Source: Pseudomonas brassicacearum
Lineage (GTDB): Bacteria > Pseudomonadota > Gammaproteobacteria > Pseudomonadales > Pseudomonadaceae
Reading direction: 5' to 3'
NCBI RefSeq assembly: GCF_003732225.1
Contig: NZ_MOBJ01000006.1
Span: forward strand, 620,001 to 684,000
Length of the DNA: 64,000 nt
The notes below the pieces were generated by a model, which was given only the letters and a program-made list of their open reading frames with translations, ran no database searches and had not been told where the DNA came from. Below are positions 53,537 through 63,686 of this stretch, piece by piece. How positions within the stretch are numbered: the stretch's first letter is position 1; every line of letters starts with the position of its first letter. The position numbers and the translations under genes were made by a program.

Positions 53537-54407
53537 GACCCTGACCCAACTCGAGATTTTTTCGCTGGTGGCCGAGCTGCATGGCTTTACCAGCGCGGCC
53601 AACCGCCTGGGCATCACTCAGTCGGCGGTGTCGCATGCCATCAAGTCGCTGGAACAGGAACTCGGTGTCGAGTTGCTCAGAAGGCATCAGTCCCACATCG
53701 AGCTCAGCGATATCGGACAACAGCTGTTGTTGCGCGCCCGCGCCATGCTCGGGTTGGCCAGCACTCTGCGCCAGGAAGCAGCGGATGCCCGCGGGATGAA
53801 GCGCGGCACGCTGCGCATTGGCTCATTTGGACCGACCTCGTCGATCAAACTGCTGCCGAAGATTTTGCAGCACTACCGCGCGACCTATCCGGGGATCGAG
53901 GTACACATCGACGAAGGTCCGGATCGGCAAGTGCTGCAGTGGCTTGAAGAGCGGCGTATCGATGTCGGTTTTGTGGTGTTGCCCGAGGAGCGTTTCGATA
54001 CCTTTGCGCTGGTGGAAGACCAGATGGTCGCGCTGATACCGGCCGATCACGAGCTTGCCCGGCGCGACAGCCTAACCTTGAGTGATCTGTGTCACGACCC
54101 GTTCATTCTCACCGAAGCAGGCTCCTCGGAGCTGGTTTCACGCCTGTTCAGCGCTGCCCGGCTGACCCCGGACATTCGCTATCGCAGCTCGCAACTACTC
54201 AGCACGCTGGAAACCGTCAGCCGTGGCGACGCCTTGACGCTGGTCGCCGAACTTTCGCTACCGGACGCGGAACAGCCGCGCTACGTGACAAAGCCCCTTA
54301 CACCGCCGGTCAAACGCCAGGTGGGTCTGGCGGTGCTCGATCAGCGCCAGTCATCACCGGCCACCCTGGCGTTTATCAAGTTGGCGGTGAATCTGGATTA
54401 CCGTTGA
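53535..54407 (+). CDS. LysR-family transcriptional regulator
   Basis: 290-aa LysR regulator. The N-terminal winged helix-turn-helix is LTQLEIFSLVAELHGFTSAA..ITQSAVSHAIKSLEQELGVELL (residues 2-50). The effector domain covers about 90-290 (RIGSFGPTSSIKLLPKIL). No clear ribosome site precedes the ATG. It probably controls the divergent EamA exporter gene and itself; the inducer is unknown. Confidence 0.9.
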   Translation: MTLTQLEIFSLVAELHGFTSAANRLGITQSAVSHAIKSLEQELGVELLRRHQSHIELSDIGQQLLLRARAMLGLASTLRQEAADARGMKRGTLRIGSFGPTSSIKLLPKILQHYRATYPGIEVHIDEGPDRQVLQWLEERRIDVGFVVLPEERFDTFALVEDQMVALIPADHELARRDSLTLSDLCHDPFILTEAGSSELVSRLFSAARLTPDIRYRSSQLLSTLETVSRGDALTLVAELSLPDAEQPRYVTKPLTPPVKRQVGLAVLDQRQSSPATLAFIKLAVNLDYR

Positions 54408-54540
54408 AAAGCACAAAACCCGTACGCCATCTATCATGGCCCGTGTCTGTACTCTTTTTGAGAGGCAAGCCTGTGTCCTGCCTGCATTTGAGAGCCCTTC
54501 TCTATCTGAGTGCCCTAGTCCATCGGCACAGGTTCCACAA

Positions 54541-56076
54541 ATGCCATTGACCGTCAAAGCCCGCCGCACGCCGCTGACTCGCAACCTCATCACACTGCTG
54601 ATCGGTCTGGTTCCTGTGCTACTGGGTAGCATCATTCTGCACATGCAAGCCGAACGGGTGCTGGAGCAAAGCACCAACCAGACGGCCGAAGAAGCGGTGC
54701 GCCAATTCGATTTGATGCTCGACAACACCGCGCAGGCGGCGCAAGAACTGCTGCCGCTGGCCGGACAGCCTTGCGCTGATGTCAAACTGGCCCTGCGCGA
54801 ACAAGTCACACGCCGGCCCTTCGTGCGTTCGACCAATCTGGTGTGGGACAACAACATATATTGCAGTTCACTGTTTGGCGACTATCAGGCAACGGTTGAT
54901 CCTGGCGAGTACATACAAGGCAAGCTGTGGTTGATGAGCGGCAACCCGGTCACACCCGACACCGCGCTGCTGGTGTATCGCCTCAGCGAAGGCAAGCAAG
55001 GCGCCCTGACCTCCATTGACGGCTATCACCTGAGCAACGTCCTGCGGCTGATTGGACGCAAGACCCTACTGTTACTGCAGGTCGGCCCCCACTGGTTGTC
55101 GGCCGATGGCAAGGTCCACGAGGGCGCCCTGCCCGTATTGCCGATAGCCCAAAGCAATCGTGAGTCTTCGCGGTACGCCTATGAAGTAGAGGCCGGCTTT
55201 CCCGAGGGCGAAGTCTGGCGCTACATGAAAAGCGAATACCCGCCGCTGTTCAGCCTGCTGATCTTCTTTGGGGGAATTGCCGGGACCCTTGGTCATTGGC
55301 TACAGAAACGCTCGTCGTCACCCAGTCACGAATTGCAGCGGGCACTGGAAGCCGGTGAGTTCGTCCCTTACTTTCAGCCCGTGGTTCACGGCGACACTAA
55401 ACAGTGGGCCGGCATTGAGGTATTGATGCGCTGGAAGCACCCGAAAGAAGGCCTGGTGCGCCCAGACCTGTTCATTCCGTTCGCCGAGCACTCCGGCCTG
55501 ATCGTGCCAATGACTCGCTCGTTGATGCACCAGACGGCAGCGTTACTCGCCCCGCATGCGCATTTGTTCCATGAGCGCTTTCACATTGGCATCAACATCA
55601 CCGCCAGCCACTGTCGTGACCTTGAGCTGGTAGACGATTGCCGCGAGTTTCTCTCAGCTTTCCCGTCAGGCAAGATCGCCCTGGTTCTGGAACTGACCGA
55701 GCGCGAGCTGATCGAACCTGACGCCATCACCCTTCAATTGTTCGAACAGTTACATGAGCTGGGGGTGATGATTGCGATCGATGACTTCGGCACCGGGCAT
55801 TCGAGCCTGGGCTACTTGCGCCAGTTCAATGTGGACTTTCTGAAGATCGATCAAAGCTTTGTGGCGATGATCGGGGTCGATGCCTTGTCCCGTCATATAC
55901 TCGACAGCATCATCGAACTCTCGGCCAAGCTGGACCTTGGTATCGTTGCCGAGGGTGTCGAAACCATTGAACAGAGTGATTATCTTGCCGCTCACGGGGT
56001 GAACTTCCTGCAAGGCTACCTATTTGGACGACCACTGCCGGGCGCCGATTTCATTATTGCGCTGGACAGCCACTAA
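54541..56076 (+). CDS. CSS-motif EAL cyclic-di-GMP phosphodiesterase
   Basis: 511-aa inner-membrane protein. Helix 1 is at about 16-38 and a periplasmic CSS domain at 40-235, with C78 (GQPCADVK) and C108-S109-S110 (NIYCSSLFG). Helix 2 at about 237-255 leads to a cytoplasmic EAL domain (270-510). EAL residues are present: EVLMRW, NITASH, ELTERELIE, DDFGTGHSSLGYL, KIDQSF and EGVETIEQ. In the family a disulfide between the two periplasmic cysteines holds the enzyme inactive and its reduction allows c-di-GMP hydrolysis. ATG 54541 is taken because the upstream frame adds no domain. No GGDEF domain. Confidence 0.92.
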   Translation: MPLTVKARRTPLTRNLITLLIGLVPVLLGSIILHMQAERVLEQSTNQTAEEAVRQFDLMLDNTAQAAQELLPLAGQPCADVKLALREQVTRRPFVRSTNLVWDNNIYCSSLFGDYQATVDPGEYIQGKLWLMSGNPVTPDTALLVYRLSEGKQGALTSIDGYHLSNVLRLIGRKTLLLLQVGPHWLSADGKVHEGALPVLPIAQSNRESSRYAYEVEAGFPEGEVWRYMKSEYPPLFSLLIFFGGIAGTLGHWLQKRSSSPSHELQRALEAGEFVPYFQPVVHGDTKQWAGIEVLMRWKHPKEGLVRPDLFIPFAEHSGLIVPMTRSLMHQTAALLAPHAHLFHERFHIGINITASHCRDLELVDDCREFLSAFPSGKIALVLELTERELIEPDAITLQLFEQLHELGVMIAIDDFGTGHSSLGYLRQFNVDFLKIDQSFVAMIGVDALSRHILDSIIELSAKLDLGIVAEGVETIEQSDYLAAHGVNFLQGYLFGRPLPGADFIIALDSH

Positions 56077-56322
56077 TTAGCCACTTTTCGCGCTCCAGGG
56101 AAACCCTCAACAAGTGGGCCCCTGCAGAAAATTGCATCAAACAGCAGCGTGCGTTACATAAAGAAAAAGACGCGATTTACTCTGAGCGAATTAACTACTA
56201 CAATTTTTCTTGCCTGCGCAAGATTGACAGGTGAGCCAATAACACCGAGTCGCTACAAGGCTCTTGGCTTATAGCTTTGTTGGCGGTTGGTATCAGCCAA
56301 ACACACTATTGGAGTAAAGATA

Positions 56323-56685
56323 TTGTCCAGACTCGCTGAATTTCGTGCCGCTGAAAAGGCCCTTCAAGAACAGCTCGCGCAGCTGGAATCGCTGAAGAAC
56401 GACGCCGGGCTCAAGAAAGAAATCGAATTCGAAGAAAAGCTCCAGGGGCTGATGAAATCCTACGGCAAGAGCCTGCGCGACATCATCGCCATCCTCGACC
56501 CGAATCCGAAGTCCAGCCTCCAGCAGGCCGCCGCACCTAAAACTCGCCGCGCCCGCGTGGTCAAGGTTTATCAAAACCCGCACACCGGTGAATTGATCGA
56601 AACCAAGGGCGGCAATCACCGCGGCCTGAAAGCCTGGAAAGAACAATATGGCGCGAGCACCGTTGACTCCTGGCTGCGCGCTTAA
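56323..56685 (+). CDS. mvaU: MvaT/MvaU-family H-NS-like nucleoid protein
   Basis: 120-aa xenogeneic silencer. The N-terminal coiled coil (SRLAEFRAAEKALQEQLAQL) drives oligomerisation. The C-terminal AT-hook-like DNA-binding part is KVYQNPHTGELIETKGGNHR (residues 85-104) followed by GLKAWKEQYG. The best start is the rare TTG at 56323: GGAG lies 8 nt upstream and the N-terminus then aligns with MvaU. The longer frame from 56287 has no ribosome site. It resembles P. aeruginosa MvaU more than MvaT. Ends in a strong terminator. Confidence 0.92.
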   Translation: MSRLAEFRAAEKALQEQLAQLESLKNDAGLKKEIEFEEKLQGLMKSYGKSLRDIIAILDPNPKSSLQQAAAPKTRRARVVKVYQNPHTGELIETKGGNHRGLKAWKEQYGASTVDSWLRA

Positions 56686-56703
56686 GCTTCCCTGTGCCCC
56701 TCC

Positions 56704-56731
56704 AAAAGCCCTGCCTGTGCAGGGCTTTTTT
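56704..56731 (+). terminator. Intrinsic terminator of mvaU
   Basis: AAAAGCCCTGC, loop CTGT, GCAGGGC followed by TTTTTT. A textbook terminator 18 bp after the stop. Confidence 0.92.
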
Positions 56732-56882
56732 ATGCCCATCCAGACTTAATGCAACGATGATCGGCGATCTAGTTGCAAACGCCCGACAAATATCGTCGGT
56801 GCCTGGCACAACTTTATGCTTAATCCCTTTGGATATTGAGCAATAACCCTCGGCACTGAAAGCGTGCAGGCGTCGTGCACTA

Positions 56883-57419
56883 CTAAAGTTTCAAACTGTT
56901 TCGCGCATCGCGTATTTCATCCTGACTTGCCGCATAAACCTCGGCCTGACCTGCGTAGGAAAAAACATAGGCTTTATCGGCATCTAGCGCTGCGACTAAT
57001 GTTTGCGACAACACATGTCGCCCATTCTGGGTGACCGTACAGGTGGTTTCCAGCGCTTGCAGGCGGCTCAATGTAGCGGGGTGAATTTTGTTGCAAACAC
57101 TTTGATAGCCGCCCTGAAAAAAATCCTTTTGCACGGACTTGCGCATTTCCAGCAGCACACCTTGTAAATTGACTTCATGCCCGGGCTCAACCTCGGTCAT
57201 GGTCAACTCCATGACCAGGACAGGATCACCGTTTGCATCGTTTTTCACTGCCCGCTGCCTGGAAACCTTGGCCGGTGTTTGAGTTGTCGCATTATCTTGA
57301 GGCAATACTTGTACTTCCCAGCCGGTGGGCCAGGTGATCTCGGGAAGCACCGTCTCGGCGCTGGCAACCGCCGAAAACAGGCAGGTCAAAACAATCAGGT
57401 AGCTATACGGTCGAATCAT
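56883..57419 (-). CDS. DUF4946 periplasmic protein
   Basis: 178-aa predicted periplasmic protein. The signal peptide MIRPYSYLIVLTCLFSAVAS ends before AETVLPEITWPTGWEVQ, the conserved start of DUF4946 proteins in Pseudomonas. Two cysteines (SVCNKIHP and TTCTVTQ) could form a disulfide. Function unknown. The ribosome site before ATG 57419 is weak, and an alternative ATG at 57446 would add nine residues. Divergent from gloA across 138 bp. Confidence 0.75.
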   Translation of the reverse strand: MIRPYSYLIVLTCLFSAVASAETVLPEITWPTGWEVQVLPQDNATTQTPAKVSRQRAVKNDANGDPVLVMELTMTEVEPGHEVNLQGVLLEMRKSVQKDFFQGGYQSVCNKIHPATLSRLQALETTCTVTQNGRHVLSQTLVAALDADKAYVFSYAGQAEVYAASQDEIRDARNSLKL

Positions 57420-57557
57420 TGCACTAAACACTGGTGGGGCGAGCATTAAAGTCTGAGCCCAGCCACGCCACCAGGCAATAGCCGAAGGTTTTGCTTTGGC
57501 GCAACGCGGGCCCTTGCGTATCATTGGCGCACTGCAAAACTGCTTTCCGGAGGGCCC

Positions 57558-58079
57558 ATGAGCCTGCACGAACTGAATACGTTCCCCGGCGTTACCGCCC
57601 AACCTGACACCGCCACGCAACAATTCGTCTTCAACCACACCATGTTGCGGGTCAAGGACATCACCAAGTCCCTGGATTTTTACACGCGCATCCTCGGCTT
57701 TACGCTGGTGGAAAAGCGCGATTTCCCGGAAGCCGAGTTCAGTTTGTACTTCCTGGCGCTGGTCGATAAAAACCAGATCCCGGCCGACGCCGCTGCACGC
57801 ACCGAGTGGATGAAATCGATTCCCGGGATTCTTGAGCTGACGCACAACCACGGCACGGAGAACGACGCGGATTTCGCCTACCACAACGGCAACACCGACC
57901 CTCGCGGTTTCGGCCATATCTGCATTTCGGTGCCAGACATTCGTGCCGCGTGCGAGCGCTTCGAAGCCCTGGGCTGCGATTTCCAGAAACGCCTGAACGA
58001 CGGTCGCATGAAGAGCCTGGCCTTCATCAAGGACCCGGATGCGTATTGGGTTGAGATCATTCAGCCGGCACCGCTGTAA
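57558..58079 (+). CDS. gloA: Lactoylglutathione lyase (glyoxalase I)
   Basis: 173-aa metal-dependent enzyme converting the methylglyoxal-glutathione adduct to S-lactoylglutathione. Metal ligands fall in NHTMLRVKD (His), ILELTHNHG (Glu), FGHICISV (His) and YWVEIIQP (Glu). The [13 protein letters not shown] loop is that of the longer, Zn-type Pseudomonas GloA enzymes. GGAGGG precedes the ATG. Confidence 0.95.
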   Translation: MSLHELNTFPGVTAQPDTATQQFVFNHTMLRVKDITKSLDFYTRILGFTLVEKRDFPEAEFSLYFLALVDKNQIPADAAARTEWMKSIPGILELTHNHGTENDADFAYHNGNTDPRGFGHICISVPDIRAACERFEALGCDFQKRLNDGRMKSLAFIKDPDAYWVEIIQPAPL

Positions 58080-58127
58080 AAAGATCGCAGCCTGCGGCAG
58101 CTCCTACAAGGCTGCGATCTTTTGATC
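58079..58127. repeat. Type B REP plus partial inverted copy
   Basis: GATCGCAGCCTGCGGCAGCT with CCTAC is followed at once by GGCTGCGATCTTTTGATC, a truncated inverted partner, giving an unusually compact pair directly after gloA. Confidence 0.8.
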
Positions 58128-58132
58128 CACAA

Positions 58133-58168
58133 ACACAAAACCCCATGATCGCTCATGGGGTTTTGTGT
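58133..58168. terminator. Bidirectional terminator between gloA and ahpF
   Basis: A perfect 16-bp stem: ACACAAAACCCCATGA, loop TCGC, TCATGGGGTTTTGTGT. The T-run on either strand serves both convergent genes. Confidence 0.9.
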
Positions 58169-58183
58169 CTTCAGCGTTGACGT

Positions 58184-59746
58184 TTACGCAGGTGCAGACG
58201 TGCGAATCAGGTGATCGAAAGCGCTCAGCGATGCCTTGGCACCCTCACCTACTGCAATCACGATCTGCTTGTACGGCACGGTCGTTACGTCACCGGCAGC
58301 GAACACACCCGGTATCGATGTCTCACCACGGTTGTCGACGATGATCTCGCCGCGCGGCGACAGCTCGATGGTGCCTTTGAGCCAGTCGGTGTTCGGCAGT
58401 AAACCGATCTGCACGAAGATCCCCTCCAGCTCGACGCTCAAGACTTCGCCTGACTGACGATCCTTGTAACGCAACCCGTTGACCTTCTGACCATCGCCAG
58501 TCACTTCAGTGGTCTGGGCGCTGGTGATGACAGTCACGTTTGGCAGGCTGTGCAATTTGCGCTGCAACACCGCGTCGGCACGCAACTGCACGTCGAACTC
58601 CAGCAGGGTCACATGGGCAACGATACCGGCCAGGTCGATGGCCGCTTCGACACCCGAGTTGCCGCCACCAATCACCGCAACGCGTTTGCCTTTGAACAGC
58701 GGGCCGTCGCAGTGCGGGCAGTACGCCACACCTTTGTTGCGATATTGTTGCTCGCCCGGGACGTTCATTTCACGCCAGCGAGCACCGGTCGCAAGGATCA
58801 CGGTCCTGGCTTTCAGTGAAGCGCCGCTGGCGAATTTGATCTCGTGCAACTCGCCGCTCTTGCCTGGCAGCAGCTTATCGGCGCGTTGCAGGTTCATGAT
58901 GTCGACGTCGTACTGCTTGACGTGTTCTTCCAGCGCGACAGCGAGCTTCGGCCCTTCAGTCTCCTGTACCGAGATGAAGTTTTCGATGGCCATGGTGTCC
59001 AGCACCTGCCCACCAAAACGTTCGGCCGCAACGCCAGTACGAATGCCTTTACGGGCGGCGTAGATTGCCGCCGAAGCACCGGCCGGACCACCGCCGACAA
59101 CCAGCACGTCAAAGGCTTGTTTGGCGCTGATTTTCTCGGCCTGACGCTCGATGCCGCTGGTGTCGATCCTGGCGAGGATTTCTTCCAGGCCCATGCGCCC
59201 CTGACCGAAATTCACACCGTTCAGGTAAACGCTTGGTACGGCCATGATCTGACGATCGTTGACCTCGTCCTGGAACAACGCACCGTCGATGGCGACGTGA
59301 CGGATGTTCGGGTTCAGCACCGCCATCAGGTTCAGCGCCTGGACCACGTCCGGGCAGTTCTGACACGACAGCGAGAAGTAGGTCTCGAAGTTGAACTCGC
59401 CTTTGAGCGAGCGGATCTGTTCGATCACCTCACTACTGGCCTTCGAAGGGTGACCGCCGACTTGCAGCAAGGCCAATACCAGCGAAGTGAATTCGTGGCC
59501 CATGGGGATACCGGCGAAACGCAGGCTGATATCGCTTCCCGGGCGATTCAACGAGAACGATGGCTTACGCGCATCGGTACCGTTGTCGAGCAAGGTAATC
59601 TGTTGGGAAAGACTGGCAATGTCTTTGAGTAACGCGAGCATTTCCTGGGATTTCGCACCGTCGTCGAGGGAGGCGACGATCTCGATCGGCTGGGTGACCC
59701 GTTCCAGGTATGACTTCAACTGAGCTTTAAGATTGGCGTCCAACAT
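58184..59746 (-). CDS. ahpF: Alkyl hydroperoxide reductase subunit F
   Basis: 520-aa flavoprotein that uses NADH to recycle AhpC. The N-terminal tandem thioredoxin-like domain carries CQNC (about 129-132). FAD and NAD domains follow from [16 protein letters not shown] (about 217) and [16 protein letters not shown] (about 359), with the redox pair CPHC near 345-348. ATG 59746 ([10 protein letters not shown]) matches E. coli AhpF (521 aa). Separated from ahpC by a terminator, so expression may be only partly linked. Confidence 0.97.
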   Translation of the reverse strand: MLDANLKAQLKSYLERVTQPIEIVASLDDGAKSQEMLALLKDIASLSQQITLLDNGTDARKPSFSLNRPGSDISLRFAGIPMGHEFTSLVLALLQVGGHPSKASSEVIEQIRSLKGEFNFETYFSLSCQNCPDVVQALNLMAVLNPNIRHVAIDGALFQDEVNDRQIMAVPSVYLNGVNFGQGRMGLEEILARIDTSGIERQAEKISAKQAFDVLVVGGGPAGASAAIYAARKGIRTGVAAERFGGQVLDTMAIENFISVQETEGPKLAVALEEHVKQYDVDIMNLQRADKLLPGKSGELHEIKFASGASLKARTVILATGARWREMNVPGEQQYRNKGVAYCPHCDGPLFKGKRVAVIGGGNSGVEAAIDLAGIVAHVTLLEFDVQLRADAVLQRKLHSLPNVTVITSAQTTEVTGDGQKVNGLRYKDRQSGEVLSVELEGIFVQIGLLPNTDWLKGTIELSPRGEIIVDNRGETSIPGVFAAGDVTTVPYKQIVIAVGEGAKASLSAFDHLIRTSAPA

Positions 59747-59774
59747 ACGGGCGATTTCCATTTTGAATAGTGTA

Positions 59775-59814
59775 GAAAAAACAACGCCCGGGCAGATTCG
59801 CCCAGGCGTTTTTT
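59775..59814 (-). terminator. Intrinsic terminator of ahpC
   Basis: On the minus strand AACGCCTGGGC / GCCCGGGCGTT form a stem followed by GTTTTTT, in the 123-bp gap between ahpC and ahpF. Readthrough could still supply ahpF. Confidence 0.8.
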
Positions 59815-59869
59815 GGGGCGATATGGTTTACGTGCTTAAGAGCTCATCGCCCTCGATCGACTCACAGAC

Positions 59870-60433
59870 TCAGATCTTGCCGACCAGGTCCAGAGACGGA
59901 GCCAGGGTGGCTTCGCCTTCTTTCCACTTGGCTGGGCAGACTTGGCCTGGGTGAGCAGCGACATACTGAGCCGCCTTGATTTTGCGCAGCAGCTCGGAAG
60001 CGTCACGGCCAACACCGCCGTCGTTCAGCTCGACGATTTTGATCTGGCCTTCCGGGTTGATCACGAAGGTGCCACGGTCTGCCAGGCCAGCTTCTTCGAT
60101 CAGCACGTCGAAGTTGCGGGAGATCACGTGGGTCGGGTCACCAATCATGGTGTACTTGATTTTGCCGATTGCTGGCGAGGTGTTGTGCCATGCAGCGTGG
60201 GCAAAGTGGGTGTCGGTCGACACGCTGTAGATTTCTACGCCGAGTTTCTGGAACGTATCGTAGTTGTCAGCCAGGTCTTCCAGCTCGGTTGGGCAAACGA
60301 AGGTGAAGTCAGCCGGGTAGAAGAACACGACAGACCATTTGCCTTTCAGATCGGCGTCCGACACTTGGACGAAGTCGCCGTTTTTGTACGCAGTAGCTTT
60401 GAATGGTTTTACTTGGCTGTTGATGATAGGCAT
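59870..60433 (-). CDS. ahpC: Alkyl hydroperoxide reductase subunit C (2-Cys peroxiredoxin)
   Basis: 187-aa AhpC. The peroxidatic cysteine is C47 in [16 protein letters not shown] and the resolving cysteine lies in PGQVCPAKW near 166. It reduces organic peroxides, H2O2 and peroxynitrite and is recycled by AhpF. GGAGAATC lies just upstream of the ATG. OxyR control is expected from the family; I could not assign a clear site by eye. Confidence 0.97.
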   Translation of the reverse strand: MPIINSQVKPFKATAYKNGDFVQVSDADLKGKWSVVFFYPADFTFVCPTELEDLADNYDTFQKLGVEIYSVSTDTHFAHAAWHNTSPAIGKIKYTMIGDPTHVISRNFDVLIEEAGLADRGTFVINPEGQIKIVELNDGGVGRDASELLRKIKAAQYVAAHPGQVCPAKWKEGEATLAPSLDLVGKI

Positions 60434-60614
60434 CGTTGATTCTCCATCAGGGTTGAAAAGTTGATGAGGCGAATCCTACCCACCCGATCGCCTGATGGCT
60501 CATTGGCAAACCTGATGCTGCTAATTGGTTTTCGCTATTAGCCAGCACTATCAATAGAAGAAAACCGTATTTATTCGCCAACAGCCTTTTCAGCGATACG
60601 GAGCCCAAGATGCA

Positions 60615-60705
60615 CTGTGGGAGCGAGCCTGCTCGCGATAGCGGTGTAACAGTCACCCACAATGGTGAATGTTATGGCCTCATCGCGAGCAAGCTCGCTC
60701 CCACA
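60615..60705. repeat. REPIN, type A
   Basis: Inverted TGGGAGCGAGCCTGCTCGCG / CGCGAGCAAGCTCGCTCCCA pair in the 333-bp gap between gorA and ahpC. The spacer is nearly identical to that of the 48.8-kb REPIN. Apart from the ahpC promoter nothing else was recognised in the gap. Confidence 0.9.
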
Positions 60706-60766
60706 TTTGGTCTCAGGTGCTCAATAATCCGTGTACCCCCATAGCTTCAGAGGCACGGAAGGACGA

Positions 60767-62125
60767 TTAGCCCGCCACCGGTGTACGCATGGTAACGAAT
60801 TCTTCGGCAGCAGTAGGATGCACGCCGATGGTTTCGTCGAAATCGCGCTTGGTGGCGCCAGCCTTCAAGGCAATCGCCAGGCCCTGAACGATCTCGCCCG
60901 CTTCCGGACCGACCATGTGGCAACCCAGAACCTTGTCGGTCTTGGCGTCCACCACCAATTTCATCAGCGTGCGCTCCTGGCACTCGGTCATGGTCAGCTT
61001 CATCGGCCGAAAACGGCTTTCGAAAATCTGTACCTCATAGCCTTCTTCCCTGGCCTGCTCTTCACTCAGGCCAACGGTGCCGATGTTCGGCAAGCTGAAT
61101 ACCGCCGTGGGAATCATCTTGTAGTCGACCAGACGATACTGCTCAGGCTTGAACAGCCGACGCGCCACCGCCATGCCTTCAGCCAGGGCTACCGGCGTCA
61201 GTTGCACGCGACCGATCACATCGCCAATCGCCAGGATCGACGGCTCGGCGGTTTGATACTGCTCGTCGACTTCGACAAAGCCTTTCTTGTCGAGCGTGAC
61301 CCTGGTGTTCTCCAACCCCAGGTTGTCGACCATAGGACGCCGCCCCGTAGCGTAGAACACGCAGTCCGCCTGCAACTCGCGACCATCCTTGAGGGTCACG
61401 TTCAAACTGCCGTCGGCCTGTTTTTCGATGCGCTCGATGTCGGCGTTGAATTGCAGATTCATCCCGCGCTTGGTCAGTTCCTCCTGCAAATGCTTGCGCA
61501 CCGAACCATCAAAGCCGCGCAGGAACAGTTCACCGCGATACAACAAAGTGGTTTCAGCACCTAGCCCGTGGAAAATCCCGGCGAACTCTACGGCGATATA
61601 GCCGCCGCCGACCACCAGAACGCGCTTGGGCAGCTCTTTGAGGAAAAATGCCTGATTGGAGCTGATGGCGTGCTCATGCCCCGGAATCTCGGGGATCTGC
61701 GGCCAGCCGCCCGTGGCAACCAGAATGTGCTTGGCGGTATGGCGCTCGCCATTGATCTCGACCTCATGCGGGCCAACGATTTTCGCGTGACCTTCATGCA
61801 AGGTCACACCGCTTCCGATCAGCAGGTTGCGGTAGATACCGTTCAGACGATTGATCTCGCGATCCTTGTTGGCAATCAGCGTTGCCCAATCGAAATTCGC
61901 CTCGCCCAACGACCAGCCAAAGCCCTGCGACTGCTCGAAGTCTTCGGCGAAATGCGCCCCGTAGACCAGCAGTTTTTTTGGAACGCAACCAACGTTAACG
62001 CAGGTCCCGCCCAGATAGCGGCTCTCGGCCACTGCCACTTTCGCGCCAAAACCTGCAGCGAAGCGCGCTGCTCGTACACCACCGGAACCGGCGCCAATCA
62101 CATAAAGGTCAAAATCGTAGGCCAT
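60767..62125 (-). CDS. gorA: Glutathione-disulfide reductase
   Basis: 452-aa NADPH-dependent flavoenzyme keeping glutathione reduced. The FAD motif is [15 protein letters not shown] and the redox disulfide C42/C47 lies in [13 protein letters not shown]. The NADPH-binding [15 protein letters not shown] is followed by arginines; the catalytic His/Glu pair is HPTAAEEFV near the end. ATG 62125 ([11 protein letters not shown]) is the family start. Functionally related to neighbouring gloA and ahpCF (thiol and peroxide defence). Confidence 0.96.
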   Translation of the reverse strand: MAYDFDLYVIGAGSGGVRAARFAAGFGAKVAVAESRYLGGTCVNVGCVPKKLLVYGAHFAEDFEQSQGFGWSLGEANFDWATLIANKDREINRLNGIYRNLLIGSGVTLHEGHAKIVGPHEVEINGERHTAKHILVATGGWPQIPEIPGHEHAISSNQAFFLKELPKRVLVVGGGYIAVEFAGIFHGLGAETTLLYRGELFLRGFDGSVRKHLQEELTKRGMNLQFNADIERIEKQADGSLNVTLKDGRELQADCVFYATGRRPMVDNLGLENTRVTLDKKGFVEVDEQYQTAEPSILAIGDVIGRVQLTPVALAEGMAVARRLFKPEQYRLVDYKMIPTAVFSLPNIGTVGLSEEQAREEGYEVQIFESRFRPMKLTMTECQERTLMKLVVDAKTDKVLGCHMVGPEAGEIVQGLAIALKAGATKRDFDETIGVHPTAAEEFVTMRTPVAG

Positions 62126-62207
62126 TTTCAATCTCCTCGGCAGGCCACAAGCATACCCGCTGCAGCTTTCTCGGTCAGCGCTGCGAATTACATGGGGCCG
62201 GAAAATG

Positions 62208-62232
62208 AAAAAGCCACCCGAAGGTGGCTTTT
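62208..62232 (-). terminator. Intrinsic terminator of galU
   Basis: GCCACC, tetraloop CGAA on the plus strand, GGTGGC, flanked by A-run and T-run on both sides. It lies 24 bp past the galU stop and can work in both directions. Confidence 0.88.
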
Positions 62233-62255
62233 CAGAACAAAACAGCGAAGCGCTT

Positions 62256-63095
62256 TTAGTAAGCCTTGCCAGTCTTGTAGAAGTGTTCGAAGCAGAAGTT
62301 GGTTGCTTCGATGTAGCCTTCAGCGCCACCGCAGTCGAAACGCGTGCCTTTGAACTTGTAGGCAATCACGCAACCGTCTTGCGCCTGCTTCATCAGGGCG
62401 TCGGTGATCTGGATCTCGCCGCCTTTGCCCGGATCGGTTTCTTCGATCAGCTTGAAGATGTCCGGAGTCAGGATGTAACGACCGATGATCGCGAGGTTGG
62501 ATGGAGCATCTTCCGGCTTTGGCTTCTCGACCATGTTGCGGACGCGGTACAGGTCATCACCGATCAGATCGCCAGCGATTACGCCGTATTTGTGGGTTTC
62601 CTGCGGGTCGACTTCCTGGATCGCGACGATGGTGCAACGGTACTGTTTGTACAGTTTGACCATCTGGGTCAGTACGCCGTCACCTTCCAGGTTGACGCAC
62701 AAGTCGTCCGCCAGCACGACCGCGAACGGTTCGTCACCGATCAATGGACGGCCGGTCAGAATCGCGTGACCCAGGCCTTTCATTTCGGTTTGACGGGTGT
62801 AGGAGAACGAGCACTCGTCGAGCAGCTTGCGGATACCGACCAGGTACTTCTCTTTATCAGTACCTTTGATCTGATTTTCCAGCTCATAGCTGATGTCGAA
62901 GTGGTCTTCCAGGGCGCGCTTGCCACGACCGGTAACGATGGAGATTTCTGTCAAACCAGCGTCCAGCGCCTCTTCAACGCCGTACTGGATCAGTGGCTTG
63001 TTCACCACCGGCAGCATTTCTTTAGGCATGGCTTTAGTCGCTGGCAGGAAGCGAGTACCGTAACCGGCTGCTGGGAACAAGCATTTCTTGATCAT
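62256..63095 (-). CDS. galU: UTP-glucose-1-phosphate uridylyltransferase
   Basis: 279-aa nucleotidyltransferase making UDP-glucose for polysaccharides. The nucleotide-binding signature is [23 protein letters not shown] (residues 7-29), the Asp of the metal site is in VVLADDLCV, and the Lys/Glu in [19 protein letters not shown]. Length and sequence match Pseudomonas GalU. No linked sugar gene in the window. Confidence 0.96.
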   Translation of the reverse strand: MIKKCLFPAAGYGTRFLPATKAMPKEMLPVVNKPLIQYGVEEALDAGLTEISIVTGRGKRALEDHFDISYELENQIKGTDKEKYLVGIRKLLDECSFSYTRQTEMKGLGHAILTGRPLIGDEPFAVVLADDLCVNLEGDGVLTQMVKLYKQYRCTIVAIQEVDPQETHKYGVIAGDLIGDDLYRVRNMVEKPKPEDAPSNLAIIGRYILTPDIFKLIEETDPGKGGEIQITDALMKQAQDGCVIAYKFKGTRFDCGGAEGYIEATNFCFEHFYKTGKAY

Positions 63096-63350
63096 AAAAG
63101 TCCTTGAAAGGGCTGTGTGTACGAGTTTCGGCGCAGTCTAATCAGGCGGCGAGCACCTTACAATGCCCCACACTGGCTAACCGATGCCATCATAGAGAAA
63201 TATTCCAGCGGATAGTTCCGCAGCGACACAGATTAGCCTCCAGGCTAACGCGTACGGAACAACGCAAAGGCTTCACTTTAGACCAGTGAACGCACCCCGG
63301 CACTTTTCCAGTTATCATTGCGCGACTGAACCAGCCAACGAGGCAGATAG

Positions 63351-63539
63351 ATGTCGGCAGCAAAAAGCGTGAACGGTTACCTGATCAATCAGGCCAAAGA
63401 TGGCCAATGGTGGGTCGACAGCACCAGTGGCGAAAACATCGCCGGGCCCTTCCCCACAGAAGCATTGGCGATTGAAGTGGCCTCGGTGCTGCAAGACACC
63501 CCGCCCGCACCCAAGCGGCGCGGCGCCAAGCCTGAGTAA
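63351..63539 (+). CDS. Small conserved-looking protein of unknown function (62 aa)
   Basis: 62-aa protein beginning MSAAKSVNGYLINQAKDGQW. A short beta-rich body (WWVDSTSGENIAGPFPTEALAIEVA) precedes a basic tail PKRRGAKPE. The ribosome site GAGG lies upstream of the ATG and an intrinsic terminator follows, which supports a real gene. The 255-bp gap before it, after divergent galU, shows no other gene. Function not recognised. Confidence 0.7.
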   Translation: MSAAKSVNGYLINQAKDGQWWVDSTSGENIAGPFPTEALAIEVASVLQDTPPAPKRRGAKPE

Positions 63540-63564
63540 CGCGCGGTTCCCAGGGTCTCTGGAG

Positions 63565-63589
63565 AGCCCTGCCAACGTGCAGGGCTTTT
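63565..63589 (+). terminator. Intrinsic terminator after the 62-aa gene
   Basis: AGCCCTG, loop, CAGGGCT followed by TTT. It lies 26 bp after the stop. Confidence 0.8.
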
Positions 63590-63686
63590 CGGTGTTTGCC
63601 TGTACCGACATGGCTGTTCGCTATAGCATCTCGCTGCAGGGCGACTCGTGCCCTCTTCACCCTTTTCACTCGATGACGACCATTCC

